Shown here: positions 11,744 to 24,665 of the stretch, one piece after another
Position numbering within the stretch: position 1 is the first letter of the stretch
Layout: every line of letters begins with the position of its first letter
NCBI RefSeq assembly: GCF_008831285.2
Contig: NC_045149.1
Location: forward strand, 19,421,035 to 19,485,034
Reading direction: 5' to 3'
DNA: 64,000 bases
From: Nymphaea colorata
Lineage: Eukaryota; Streptophyta; Magnoliopsida; Nymphaeales; Nymphaeaceae
Notes under the pieces: generated by a model
What the model was told of the DNA's origin: nothing
The model's input: only the letters and a program-made list of their open reading frames with translations
The model's database searches: none
Position numbers and translations under genes: made by a program

Positions 11744-12213
11744 TGACAAAGGAAAGAGAATGAGAAGAAAATTTTTAACGTGGTTCAGAAAGATCTTACT
11801 CCACGATCTCAGCCCTTTAATATTTTTCTCAATGGACTGGTTCCCTTTCATATGAGGTTTATATAGATTGTACAAAGGAATTTGAATTCAATGCACATGC
11901 CATTTTCTATGCTCATTTCCATCTAGAATTTGAATCCCTTAAATCTCTCTCTTGTTGAAATTGACTGATCTTCTTTCCATTGTCATCATCTTTACTTCTT
12001 GCACATAATGATGTGGTAACTGACGGTTTCTCTTGTGCGTGAGATGTGGAGGGCGTCAATTCCTCTTGTGCGTGAGCTGGTGCCTTATTGATGGAAGGAG
12101 CGACAACTGTTGGAGGAGACGCTAATTGCTGATGAGCTGGTTTGTGAAGAAAGGAAAGTCCTGGCGTCGGTTTCTGATTTCTTGCCTTAGCGTCTCCTGT
12201 TGGTGCGTTATCA
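11744..12213 (-). repeat. 5' LTR of the copia element
   Basis: This 470-bp LTR is the upstream one in element orientation and is bounded by the target duplication AGTAC at 12214-12218. Confidence 0.93.
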
Positions 12214-12218
12214 AGTAC

Positions 12219-13190
12219 GTGTTATCTTAGAATGACAGAACGAGTAAAACTTCTTAAGAAAATGATACTTCAGCAGCTTACGCCATAGAAGCACTGTCCT
12301 GTCAAAGGAGGATGAAGCAGATCTGAACTGAACATTTGCCTTCCTGTTTTCAAGGTGCCCAATGTTCCTCAGAACAGCATGCAAATATCAAACACCCTTG
12401 AGCATGCATCAGATTAAGAACCCCATGCAGGTGGCCAGTTTCCGCCCACCCCAACCCCATTTCCTCAACCAAGAAAAGGATGCAACCCAAGATAAAAAAA
12501 AAAAAAATTAGATCTATGGCATGATATGGCAATGGAATTCCTTTTTCTCCTTAGCTATAAATATGAACGATATGGAGGTGTCGCCCTTCGATTTATAACT
12601 ATAGAAACATGTGGAAGTATCCCTTGAATAAAAATATATATATATGAGGGTTTCTAATTAAGGTGTACATAACTAAGTAATCATTCTCAACCCTTTTAAT
12701 CTAACAAATTAAACCACATTGTCTGCTTTAAGATCTTGCATTCCTTTGGCAGAAAAACAGAGGGACTTGGATATAGAACAGCTCCTCTTACAAGCTAATT
12801 GAATCATCCAAAAGTCTGCTGCCAGATTTGGGCCAGCTGTGTCAAAGATGCGGTTGCTAGGATCGTTTCTGGATTTGTGTGTGTGCGCCATCCTTTGCAG
12901 ACGTTATGCTAATCTTTTTTGTATCGTTCTCCAATTTTATAGAATGTCTCCTTAACAGAAACCATTGCTAGAAAAACATAGGTAAATGAACATTTTATGA
13001 CAATATAGTTGAATATGTACTGTAGAAAACTCTCAAAATCCAACAAAGCAAAAAAAAAAAAAAATATTGCATTCCATTTTGTTGATTTTATACTCACAGG
13101 GGAAATTAGAAAGAAGATCAGAAAAAACTGGCAGAAGTTTCGGGGTTTTGAAATTCCAATTCATGCAATACAATAGAAGTCTGGAAGATA
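12219..13190 (-). pseudogene. LUH pseudogene fragment (exon 13 and intron 12 like)
   Basis: It is collinear with about 19720-20640 of intact LUH. Shared strings include TTCTTAAGAAAAT, GCACTGTCCTGTCAAAGGA (exon 13), TTTTCAAGGTG, ACATGTGGAAGTATCCCTT, GTTTCTAATTAAGGTG, ATCCAAAAG.CTGCTGCCAG and CAGATTTGGGCCA. The exon-13 copy has internal deletions and has lost its 3' splice site AG. Exons 14-16 are absent between this block and 6235-7130, so the duplicate was internally deleted before or with the copia insertion. Confidence 0.85.
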
Positions 13191-13200
13191 GAAGTTTATT

Positions 13201-13224
13201 ATATATATATATATATATATATAT
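13201..13224. repeat. (AT)12 microsatellite upstream of RPL23A
   Basis: This uninterrupted AT run marks the boundary between the LUH-like duplicate and the RPL23A promoter. Confidence 0.95.
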
Positions 13225-13257
13225 TTGTACACGTACGACCCCACCCACGGAACGGGG

Positions 13258-13266
13258 CTAGGGTTT
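13258..13266 (+). promoter_or_regulatory. Telo-box of the RPL23A gene
   Basis: CTAGGGTTT, the reverse complement of AAACCCTAG, is the telo-box found near transcription starts of plant translation genes. It lies at the beginning of a pyrimidine-rich leader, as in other ribosomal protein genes. Confidence 0.7.
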
Positions 13267-13377
13267 TTTCTAAGAAACCCCTCGCAGTGCTCTTTTTCCT
13301 CTCGCAGCTCGCGCTCCAGCTGCCGTCTTCGCCCCTCTGCATCTGTCCATCTATCTCGCTCTCTCGCACGAGAACAG

Positions 13378-14774
13378 GTAAACCCATCTCTCTCTCTCTC
13401 TCGCGCGCGCGCGCAACCCCCCCATTTTACCACTGCTTGAAGCTTTGCTCTCCTGCGTCGGTCGAGCATCATTTCTGCCGTGTCATTATCTAACGTCCCC
13501 GGAAGAGCGAGCTTCCTGTGCTCAGACTCCTCTCACACGCCTCCTTCATCCTTTCTCCTGCCGTTCATCTAGGGTCTTCTTATTGAGCTGCTGAAAGATC
13601 TTCCCTTTCCTTCTTCTGTTCTTTCTCACGGCAGTTGAGCTTCTGATCGTGAAGAGTTTTTTTTTTTCCCTTTTTTTTGTTTTAGGTTTCCAGTGTGTCT
13701 CTTATGATCCTTCTCTCTCTCCGCTTTATTGTTGATTTATTGGGATCCTTTGCGTATATATATTTATAGTTTTGTGATCTCCTGGCCATGGGTTATAGAT
13801 AGATGGATGTAGACAACAGTTCTCTTTGCTCCTTTTAGGGTTTTTTTCCCTCTGATTTGGGCTTTTGTCGAAGCGACTATTAGGTAGGAATTCTACTTCA
13901 TTCTACTTCCTTCTGATATCTGTTCCTTTCGTTTCATGATAATTTGGTTTCATTGTCTTATCTTGCTGTTTGTTTTTATTTGATGTGTGGATTCTGGGCC
14001 GCATTTCATGGAAATTTGTCATGGTTTCCTTTCTGGTGGGAAGATAATCGGCTGAACCTTTTTTATTGAGAAGTGTTCATTAGATCTATTAAAATATGAG
14101 AAGATGGAACCTTTGGGTAGTCCTTTTTTACGGCAAAACAATGTGTTGTATGTGGAGAATTGAATTTTGTGGGAAGAGCAAGTGATGATCTGAGGTCGTC
14201 GGATGAGCGATTGGATGAGTGAGAAAGGTGCTTTGCCACAAAGTTGTGAATTTGTTTTTCTCTTGGGCTGTGTTCTAGGCATTATGAGCTGAATCAACCA
14301 TATGCTTGTGAGTAAAGGGCTTGGAGAGCGTGAAAGTAGTTTTAGACGAGTTGCAAGCTTGTGAATTCTATTTAACATAACCAGGTAGGAGTGGCTTTTT
14401 TTGGCCTTATGGATTTGACATTAGCTACCCCACAATGTTCCAAGTCCACTTCACAATGCACGCTTGGGTGGAGTCATTTGTCCGATTTTGTGTTATTTAA
14501 AAGTGTTATCATGGAGGTCTTGGTTGTGCGTGTGCATATATAGTATGTATCTTCTATCTAGAGCTTTGTAGGCTCTTTCTTCTAGTGTAGACTTTGAATG
14601 TCGTAACTAGGATGGATTAAGCTACCAATAATTTATAAGTGATTTGCAACAAGTTAACAACTGAGGCATGTGTTGCCTTCTTGCTGCTATATTCTGAATG
14701 CTTAAGCATCTTTTTATGTGCATCATATCTGATATGTATAATTTGTTGAAACGTTACTTGTTGCCCTCTGGCAG
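13378..14774 (+). other. Probable leader intron of RPL23A
   Basis: A consensus donor (AACAG|GTAAAC) follows the pyrimidine-rich leader and an acceptor (CTCTGGCAG|GTAGC) lies 19 bp before the start codon, defining a 1,397-bp 5' UTR intron with T-rich sequence. Long leader introns are common in plant ribosomal protein genes and often raise expression. The donor is inferred without transcript data; other donors in the leader are possible. Confidence 0.6.
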
Positions 14775-14793
14775 GTAGCTAATTTGAAATAGA

Positions 14794-15523
<730 letters not shown>

Positions 15524-16051
15524 ATTGGAGCAATTTCTCCCTGTGCGTTGTTCCATTTTGAAATTTTTTTTCTTGCTATTATGTAGTAGAGTCTATCGGA
15601 AAAAGTGCGCGATTTTTGTTATGTGGAGTCTGGGTTAACGCTGGTGCTTATGCTTTGTCATTGTACCTTTCGCTTTTTTTATCCTCTTTATTAGGACAAT
15701 GTTTGAAGCTTATATTCAGGTAGCTTTATTCACTCCCAATAGTTTATGGTTCTTAGATGCAAGGAATTTTCTTGCAACTTCACTTATTCTAAATTTTAAG
15801 CAGATTTTACACAGTATATTGTTGTCGGAGCTGGTGCATTCTGTTTAGATGGTGGGATGCTGGATTGTTGCGTGAAAGTGTGGAAGAACACTTGTAGCTA
15901 GTTTTCGGTCGAAAATAACACGCTAGTGCATGCTACATGAACACAAAGTTGTCCATCATTGTGATATCGATCGGAATCTGAACGAGGCATCTGGACTTCT
16001 ATTAATTGCATCACCTTCAATTTAATTTATGAACCCGAAAGTAAGAGGTAC
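15524..16051. other. RPL23A 3' region, no other gene
   Basis: T-rich sequence after the stop codon fits a 3' UTR and downstream flank. No further exon is seen. Confidence 0.5.
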
Positions 16052-16059
16052 CTTTCATG

Positions 16060-16297
16060 CAGGGATGGAGGGAAGGGGGAAGGGGGCCCGCTTAGGCCGA
16101 GTCTTTATCCCATCCCAATTAATTTCTATCCCAACTTTTATAAAAATTAAAAATGTTTAATATAAAAATTAAAATTGTTTAGTATAAAAATTAAAAATAT
16201 TTAGTTGCGTAATATATTTTTTACATTTGAGTTTAGCTTCCCTATTTTTTACATTTGAGTTTAGCTCGCCTCTAAAAGAAATCCTAATCTGTCTCTG
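16060..16297. mobile_element. hAT-type MITE, 8-bp target duplication
   Basis: The 238-bp segment is flanked by a perfect direct repeat CTTTCATG (16052-16059 and 16298-16305). Its ends are CAGGGATGGA and TCTGTCTCTG, imperfect inverted repeats of the CAGGG...CCCTG type. The inside is AT-rich with repeated TATAAAAATTAAAA. Eight-base duplications with CAGGG ends are the hAT signature; there is no coding capacity. Confidence 0.75.
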
Positions 16298-16305
16298 CTT
16301 TCATG

Positions 16306-17780
16306 GTCATTATTTTGATTATTTCGATGGCAATAGATTCGTGGTTCTGCCCCTGGTTTCATGGTCGTTATTTTGGTGGCAATAGATTCGTGGTCATTAT
16401 GTTGATGGCAATAGATTCGTGACCACCAAAGCCTTATGCGGCGGACAATAACAAGGTTGGGTCTTCGTTTGAGGTTTTCAACATTTCACGGTTCGCATTC
16501 GCTGTTGGTGATAGGGGAAGTTTTAGGCTTTCTCGATGTCACAAATCACAATTGTCTATTCGATTATAGACACTCTTGGAAATAGCGAAACAGAGCTCCT
16601 TCCACTGTCAATATTCTGCAACAACATCCCATCGATTCTGTCCTTGGGTATGTTAGGGGTGTCAGAAACACGAAAGCCATTGCTTTAGTGGCAGCTACTT
16701 TATTACATCACCCTAAGTCACCACTCTCTCCCTCCTTTCTCTTTCTTTTAAGTCTCCATGCTCTTAACAACTTAGACAAATGGATCCGTGCAAATGCGCA
16801 TTGCATATTGGTCGCCCGAAGGCCTTTAAGTTGGTTGTTAGGAGGTTTACACTTGTTGCTAATTGGAAATCAAGTGCTTATGTAAATTCAATATTTGTCT
16901 GGGCGTCAGCACCTCGTTTTTGTCAGAACAGAGACCCGATTCTAACACCTTGAGCCCAATCATGTAATGACCTGCGCGTTTTGATCCAGGTTCCTTCTAA
17001 TCATGGGTCAGGCAGATTATTTTACCAGGATACCCTATTGGCAGAGATCCTAGCCCCTCAGTCAAAGGCTTCTTGGTCATCTTAGGATTAACTTGGTTAA
17101 ATTTTTTAGGATAGTTGGGCTGATAATGCATCTTTGGCAAGAAAATTTCTGTCGACCTGGTTAGGAGGTTTAACTTAAAGACGACGAAGTTCACACGCCT
17201 ACCAACAAAATTCCCATATCGAACTGGTCGTTTCTTCCAATTGAAAAAGGTTAGGAGACCAGTGCTCAGCTTGGAATAATCTGGTGTCTGCTTTACCTTT
17301 TTTTCATCTATGCAGGGAAGAAAAGAGAACGAAACGTGCTTCCCTCGACAGATTAAGTAAATAGAAGTGGAATATGAACATAATGAAGGGAATCAAAAAA
17401 CTAGTATGTGGAGTATACACAATTAATTACATTTACCTTGTCCATATCCGACTAATGCTGCTGCGAACCAAGTTTTACTGCATAGAGGACAGACGTAGGC
17501 AATCACTTGATTCGAGACCGATGATTAGGTTGAAGTGGTCTTCACCACTGAAAAGTGGACGAAGGTGAATTATCATTTACTTAACTTTAACCACTTTAAC
17601 CACGTACAACAGCTCTGAGGGGACACAAGTCTATCTTGTAGGATAGAGTTCTGCAATGGCATGCCCCACACACTCTCCCTCTCTCTAGCACGCACGTACA
17701 TGCACACGTGTTGGTTAGTGTGGCCGATGCACAGAAAGCACGCTCACATAATCTTCATCTCTCTGGACCGAAGCGTAAAA
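16306..17780. other. Intergenic, no gene recognised
   Basis: Short frames at 16688-16885, 16997-17194 and 17374-17568 encode no recognisable domain. A duplicated phrase (ATTTTGATG/GTGGCAATAGATTCGTGG) occurs three times between 16310 and 16430. Confidence 0.45.
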
Positions 17781-17896
17781 AAAGGCAAATGACGGATTTA
17801 TTTGCATTGCATTAAATAGCCACGAAGCATGGGGAACAGCCATTTTGACACACCCGGTTGAAGAATGGATTAAACCAATTCAGCTTACACAACTAC

Positions 17897-20800
17897 TTAT
17901 TTCCAGATTTTCACACACTTGTCATGGCTGGCAGATGCAACCATACCTGTGGCAGGTGACTGCGCCAATGCTGCTATCAGGCCTTCATGGGCTGCCACCG
18001 TCATGGTCTTGTTATCCACCATGTTCCAGAGCTCCAACGACTGCCACACAAGATGAAAAAGCCGGTGATCACTACACAATGTGGAAAATGAAAACCGCAG
18101 CATGGAGGATGATGAGAAAGACAAAGAAACAGATAAGAGTTGATGCAATATGCAAGGTTGAGTTCATTGGATATATTGCACTCAATAGAATTTTTGTAAT
18201 GTAAACAAATCAAGATCTGGAAACATAACCAGAAGTGCTTTAAAAACCTATAGAAGTAGGGCGGGCCTTGAGATATTCCTTTGTCTCTCACAACTCACAA
18301 GTAAACCTTAAACCAAATCAACAGTATGATGTTCTGATGTCTGATAAATGAATGCAGGATCACTTCTTAAGAGCTTTAGATTTGAAAAACATGTAACCTC
18401 GACGTGCTGTAATATATTTAAACACAGAAGCCTTCACGTGACTTTTTTGTTTTCCACACAAAAGAATGTGATGAAAAGGTGCATGTTTAAATTAGACAAC
18501 TAGGAAGAGCCATCGGGCATTTAACTCAAATGTGAACTCTTCCAACCCAGCTCTTCATCAACATATAGTCGCATATACACACACAAAATAAATAGGAAAA
18601 CAGAAAGGATTGAGGTCCTCAAAAGTCACCTGATATCCACCAATTACAAGGAGTGTGGGATATGCTGGATGGAAAACACAAGAATGGAACTTGTTCCCAT
18701 TGGAGCTGAGCTCATGTATGCATTCACCACCAGATGCTAAGGACCACACCCTGACAGAATCCTCACTTACAGAAGCAAGATAGTCCCCATTAGCATCCCA
18801 GCAGACAGAGTGTACCTCTTTGGTGTGACCCTGCAATCAAGCCCCATCAATTGTATAAATAACAGAAATATTAGAACAAGAACTGTCTAGATGAAGGGAA
18901 TGTTGGTGTGCATTATGGTCAGATGTGGTAATTGATGGCATTATGCAAAGTAAAAACTTGTTTTTCATCTGGCTCAACAGGACAAGCAATTTTTCAACTC
19001 AACTTGCATACCTCTAGTGCATGTATCCTTCTGTCTGCCTCGAAATCAAAAATGGATACAACATTTTCATCTGCTGCAGCTAGAAGTTGCCCAACTCTCG
19101 GTTGAAATCGCACTTGTGCAGTTGCACGATGCTGATTTGTATAACCAATGGAAAAAGCAAACAAAAATTATTGAATGAAATTAAATATGTTGTATATTCG
19201 AGCGGAAAAGAAGAAAACCTTGGAAACACGTGTACACACGAATTGGTTGCTGCTCCACAAACGAATTTCACCATTGCCTTCACAAGAACACAAAATATCT
19301 GTCTTCTTTGGATGAAAATCCAGCGACATGACTGGGGATCCATGCCCAGTATATACATGTAGACAATAGTTTGGCTGCAAGCAATATATTGAAATGCAGA
19401 ATAAGGTACCATTTCACAAAAGGCAGCAAACCCAAACATTGACAAGGCATTGACCAGAGTTGGATTCAGAAGTTGGTCATTTAAGTAAATAAAACAAGTT
19501 TGAGAAATTGCAGATTACATCTTCCACCACATAGGTATCATTAGTCAATAAATATAAACTATGGAGTTTCCGGCAAATCCAGAGAATGAAGATGCTTGGA
19601 ATTTTTAGCACAGAGATAATTGACATTACTGGAAGCATGACTTCAGTATAAAGGATATGGAGCATTCTAACCGAAAAGAACCCAAAAAATGCAGAAAATT
19701 AGGAATATGACAAAATAGTTATCTTCGCATGACACTATGAGAAGGAAAAATTCTTAAGAAAATCATACATCAGCAGCATTCCATAGTCGCACTGTCCTGT
19801 CAAAGGAAGATGTAGCCAGGTGAGATGAACCAGGTTTGAACCGAATATCTGTAATCAAGTGATCATGTTCTTCAGGAGTACTCTCCGTTTTCAAGGTGTC
19901 CATGTTCCATAGGACAACCTGCAAACACCAAGCACATTTGAGTATGCATCAAATCTACGCAGGTGGACAGTTTCCTCTCCCTTTAACATCCCAAGCCAAC
20001 TTCTATCAGCCAACCGAGAAAAATATAATCCAAGTTCAAAAGTTTAGATCTATGTCATGATATGCCATTCCTATTTTTCTTTATCTACAAATATGAATGT
20101 CTAAGAGGCAGTGCCCTTTGAGATTTATGACTCTAATACATGTGGAAGTATCCCTTAAATCAAAGAAGTATGAGACTTTCTAATTAAGGTGAGTACATCA
20201 CTAAGCAAATATCTTTAACCCTTTCAAACTAATAAACTAAAACTACAGTCACTCCTTTAAAATATTGTGCTTGATCAGCAGAAAATTTACCAAGAACAGA
20301 GGGAGTTGGTCTATAACAGTTGCTCTTACAAGTTAATTGAGTCATCCAAAAGGCTGCTGCCAGATTTGGGCCAATATCAAAGATACCATTCCTAGGAAAC
20401 TCTAGGAAATTGACCACTTTATGATATTTATAACAAATGAACTCTCAGAAAGCTCACAACAAAAACCCAACAAAGTAAAAAACTTGTAACATTCTATTTA
20501 GTTGATTTCATACCTCCAAGAAAAAATGAGAATGAAGGAAGAAGAAAACAAGAAAAGGGGAATTTTGGGGGTTTTGGAAGACCACCAACTCGAACAAACT
20601 CTAAATGTCTAGAAGTTAGAATAAACATATATAGATTTTTAGTGTTAAAATTATATGATTTTTGGGATGCCTAGGTGCCTCAGCTTAGGCACTTAGGTTG
20701 GTGGCTGTCCTTACCCCTAAGCACATTTTGAACTAATAGTTTAAACTCATTACTTTATCAGTTTATTCTGACTTCAGCAAAAATGAAATAATAAACTCAT

Positions 20801-23800
20801 GATAACTTTTAGAAGTAATAAATTCAAGACACCAAACATATGGCCTTTGTCAGAAAAAATAGGGACTTGTGTCACACAGGCAGACACAAACTTCTTTGCT
20901 GGAACAAGATAGTTCTAGGTAGTGCAGTGTAAATTTTGACTCAAAGAAGACAAGTTGAGCATTGGCAGCCATAATATAAAAGTAGAATCATTCCTAACTT
21001 CCATGCTGATAATAGAATTGCATCAACCATCATTAATAATCTGTCCACAAGATTCACTGATATAAATATGATAGATGAAAGGTTCACCTTCTTCTCATGC
21101 CCAGCACTAGCCAACAATTTCCCATCAGATGAAAAATGGCAGCAGACAACTTTGTTAGAACTAGAACGCAGACAACCAACCTCAAGGAATGTAAAACCTG
21201 AATCAGGCAATTCAATGCAATCAGTGGATACTTCATGGAATGAATACAAATTTCATGGGATGAACACAAATCTAAATGTTGCCTTTCGAAGAATCTGCAT
21301 TGTGGTCCATAGGACTCCTCTTTAGTGTACCAAATAAGCTTGGATCTGCATCATCATGAGGAGATAAAAATGATTCTACATTGTCCTCCAAGCAGCCATC
21401 TCCGAAGTGTTCCATGTCTTCCTGCATTTGAATACACCAAGTTCCACAGATCAAATAAAGTACAGTTCCAGGCAGAACCATGGTCCTCAGAGCCCAAAAA
21501 GATACCAGCTGATTTGAAGAAGATGCAAGTCCACCAGGTCCATCTGCACCACACATGATTGTACTTCTACACATACTATTGACATGCATACTTCCAGCCA
21601 CAGGCAATCCATCACCAGGTGTGTGGGTTGATGGAGTTGATGGTGCAGAAGTTGGGGATGGGCCAGCAGTATTTCCAGTGCCAGTACTATTCACAGCTCC
21701 AGAAGATGAATGCTGCTTTCTTTTCCTGTTGCTCTGTTTACACGATAGAATGAGAGGAAAAAATTGACTCAAATAACATAGAAAAGCAAATAGAATATGT
21801 TCATGTGCACCAACTCTACAGAATGTACCTTCAGGACCATGCACGTAAAAATACAAAACAAGCAAATAATGTGAACAAAAAAGGACCAACCTGCTGCAAT
21901 TGCTGTAGCTGCAACTGGCCAGATTGTTGCTGTTGTGCTGAAGAATGCTGCATCTGATCCATGTTCATCTAAATTTAAAATCATTAGTAAATAGTAACTG
22001 CAAAAACTTACTATAGCAGATAGTACAACTTAGAAAATGTTCAGCATCCTAGTACGGTGGTCTATAATATCCCCTCTAAGTATTTCAACATCCTTATAAA
22101 TTGGTGCGCACTATCATGTTCAAGCTTGCTTGCAGAGTGTATCCTGCATGCATTATTATCCTTATGAGTGCATTTGGTTCTTGTTCTGCAGGATGCCAGG
22201 AAAAGAACATCCAGTTCTTGGCACTCCAGGGACAGGAAGAACAAAGACGGCCCCAAGAGGGACCGTCTTTGACTCAGGCAGGTGTTCTGCAGTACATGAG
22301 AACACATGTCCCACATTTTTTGTCAGCAGTTAAACCACATATCCATAGACACGCATGTTCCACAAAGCGAAATCCCTATGATGCATCCTTTCCTCTGACG
22401 GTGTTCTAGGTTGAGATTTTCTTTTCAATTTTATACCACGGTTGGATATCACGAAAATGAAGGAAAAAAAATATGTTTCATCACACAGACTGAGCACCTA
22501 AAGTTGTCAACACAACCAAGATAAGGTCGACTGTCTCAAACGGCAGAAAGAAGAAAATGGAACATATGCTGACAGCAGTAAGGCAAGAAAACTACTATTT
22601 ACAACTTGCAACAATAAAAACAATATACTTTTTAGCAGTCAACCATATGGACACTAGGTAAAGTTGCTAACTAGAGAAGTTGTTGTTTTCCAACATAAGA
22701 AAGAAGCTTAAAGTTGCATGTACATTGTGCTAATATTTAGTAAAATGCATATCCCCAAGAAACATCTCTTGTCCCTCGGATGATGGAAAAGCAAATCATC
22801 CACCCAGGTAACCCTTGGAGCAGTCTAAGGCAAAGGTGACTAAACAAATTCTCCACAAACCTAACCTTCATGAGAAGTTCTGCTTGATCCTGTGAAGGAG
22901 CTCTGATCTTTGGTGAACCAATGGAAGAGCCTATGGATCCTTCATTTGCAGACTGCCCATCTTTTCCATTCAATCCAGATCGCTGTGACATCCTAAACCT
23001 CCGAGGATCCATGTCACTGAAATTCGCTGAACCTGCTGGTCCTATATTTCCATGAACTTGGGCTTGTGCTAAAAGCTGATGTTGTTGCTGTGCTGTCAAA
23101 AGTTGAAACTGGTTTGGTGTTTGTATGAAGGATTTCTGCTGACCAAGGTTTGGACGAAGTTGATCAAGCCCCTGCATGGAATAGCCCAAGATTCGAAAGC
23201 AAGAGGTAAAATCAGTCAAAGATTTCCATACTATACCTAGTAAAATTCTAAATTTGGATGAGATGAGGTTCCAGAGTACTTTGCATAAGCACTTACAGTT
23301 ACAGTTAACGGCCAACCCTTTAACGGGAGACCGCTAGCACCCTCATTAAGTCCTGCACAGGGAATAAACATTGTGTTATTGCAGAAGAGAAAGTAGAATA
23401 ACTAGCTCAGTAGCCCTTCTAACTATTTAAAGAAGTTAATGCATCACCGGTCTAAGCCTCTAAGGTGATGGTCCGATGGACTACAGACTCTAGGCCCTCA
23501 ACAAATTCAGCCATTTAAATATATTTGAAAGAATTTCATGAAGTTTCTTTCTTTATAGTAATTTTTAAATATAAACTAGTCATATTACCTGGGCTACCAA
23601 GTCCAGCTTTTGAATGCAGAAGCCTCGGTGCATATATGGATGCATCCATTGGTAAAGGTCTTTGACTTGCAATTAAATTGGCATCACTTTTCATATCCTT
23701 CAGAAAATGAAACGAGTGATTAGTTTCTAGTCTAATAGCCTAATAAATTGAGAGAAACTAGGAAGTAGATATCAGGGCGAGAGAAGTCAAAATTACAGGC

Positions 23801-24628
23801 ATCTGTTGTGTTTGTGCTTGAATCTGTTGCAGGGTAGCAGACAGATTACCAGGTGTTCCTTGGACCAACTGGCTATATCATTGGAAAAAGGAAACAAACA
23901 CAAAATGTTAAACAAGTAAATACAACATTCTTCATGTTCCTCAATCACAAATGTGAAGGTATCAGGTAGCATATTCCAGCTTTTTATGTACCCTTGATTG
24001 GTCGATGATTTTAGAAGGGCCATTCTATTTGCATCAAGCTGGGAAGATGACTCTGGATCCATGGAGTTTGGGTGTTTCATACGTTCTTCATACATCTTGG
24101 CAGCCAGGACACTGGCTGTGGACTGCCCCAACAGGCTTTCTGAACCCATACCATTTACGGAGCCTGTGAATGAAGGATGACCAGCATCTCTTCGCTGTAA
24201 TTGTGCTTGTCTTTGCTGCATAATTTGTAACTGCTGCATCTGCATTTGCTGTTGATGCTCCCGAGCTTTCACTTGTTGTGCCTGATGAGAAAAGGGGACG
24301 ACAAAAAAAAAAGAGTATTAGTTAATTCAATAAACGAAGAATAACCGGCAAACTAACATAAACATGAAACCATAAATAAACCAGTATGATCTACCTCTAT
24401 ATATGCAGCAGCAACGTCTGAATGTTTTTCATTCGTCCTTGCAATGAAGATGTCCCAAAAGACAGACCACCATTCAAATAAAAAACCACCAGGTGCATCA
24501 ATTGCTGAATTTTGAACCAAAAGATCTTAGCGTTAAAAATGAAGATCAAGATAGAATAGAAAAACAACCATCTATCCTCAAGAACAAGAATGCACCACCA
24601 CCACCACCCACCCCCTTTTCCAAAATGG

Positions 24629-24665
<37 letters not shown>

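Larger units (their letters stand above)
7136..12213 (-). mobile_element. Ty1-copia LTR retrotransposon, degenerate
   Basis: A complete but inactive element of 5,078 bp lies on the minus strand. Two 470-bp LTRs (7136-7605 and 11744-12213) begin TG and end CA, and are flanked by the 5-bp target duplication AGTAC (7131-7135 and 12214-12218). Domain order is gag with CCHC knuckle, aspartic protease (DTGAS), integrase, reverse transcriptase (YVDD), RNase H, which is the copia order. By hand I count about 21 substitutions and 2 single-base indels between the LTRs, roughly 4.5-5% divergence, so the insertion is not recent. Several stops and frameshifts break the polyprotein. The gag segment (NFVSIKLS...) recalls the Ale/Retrofit lineage, but that placement is from memory. 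Confidence 0.95.

Noticed and set aside
13161-13493. Several overlapping frames of 62-103 codons on both strands near the RPL23A leader
   Set aside because: They are translations of AT, CT and CG dinucleotide repeats in the leader and promoter; composition explains them.
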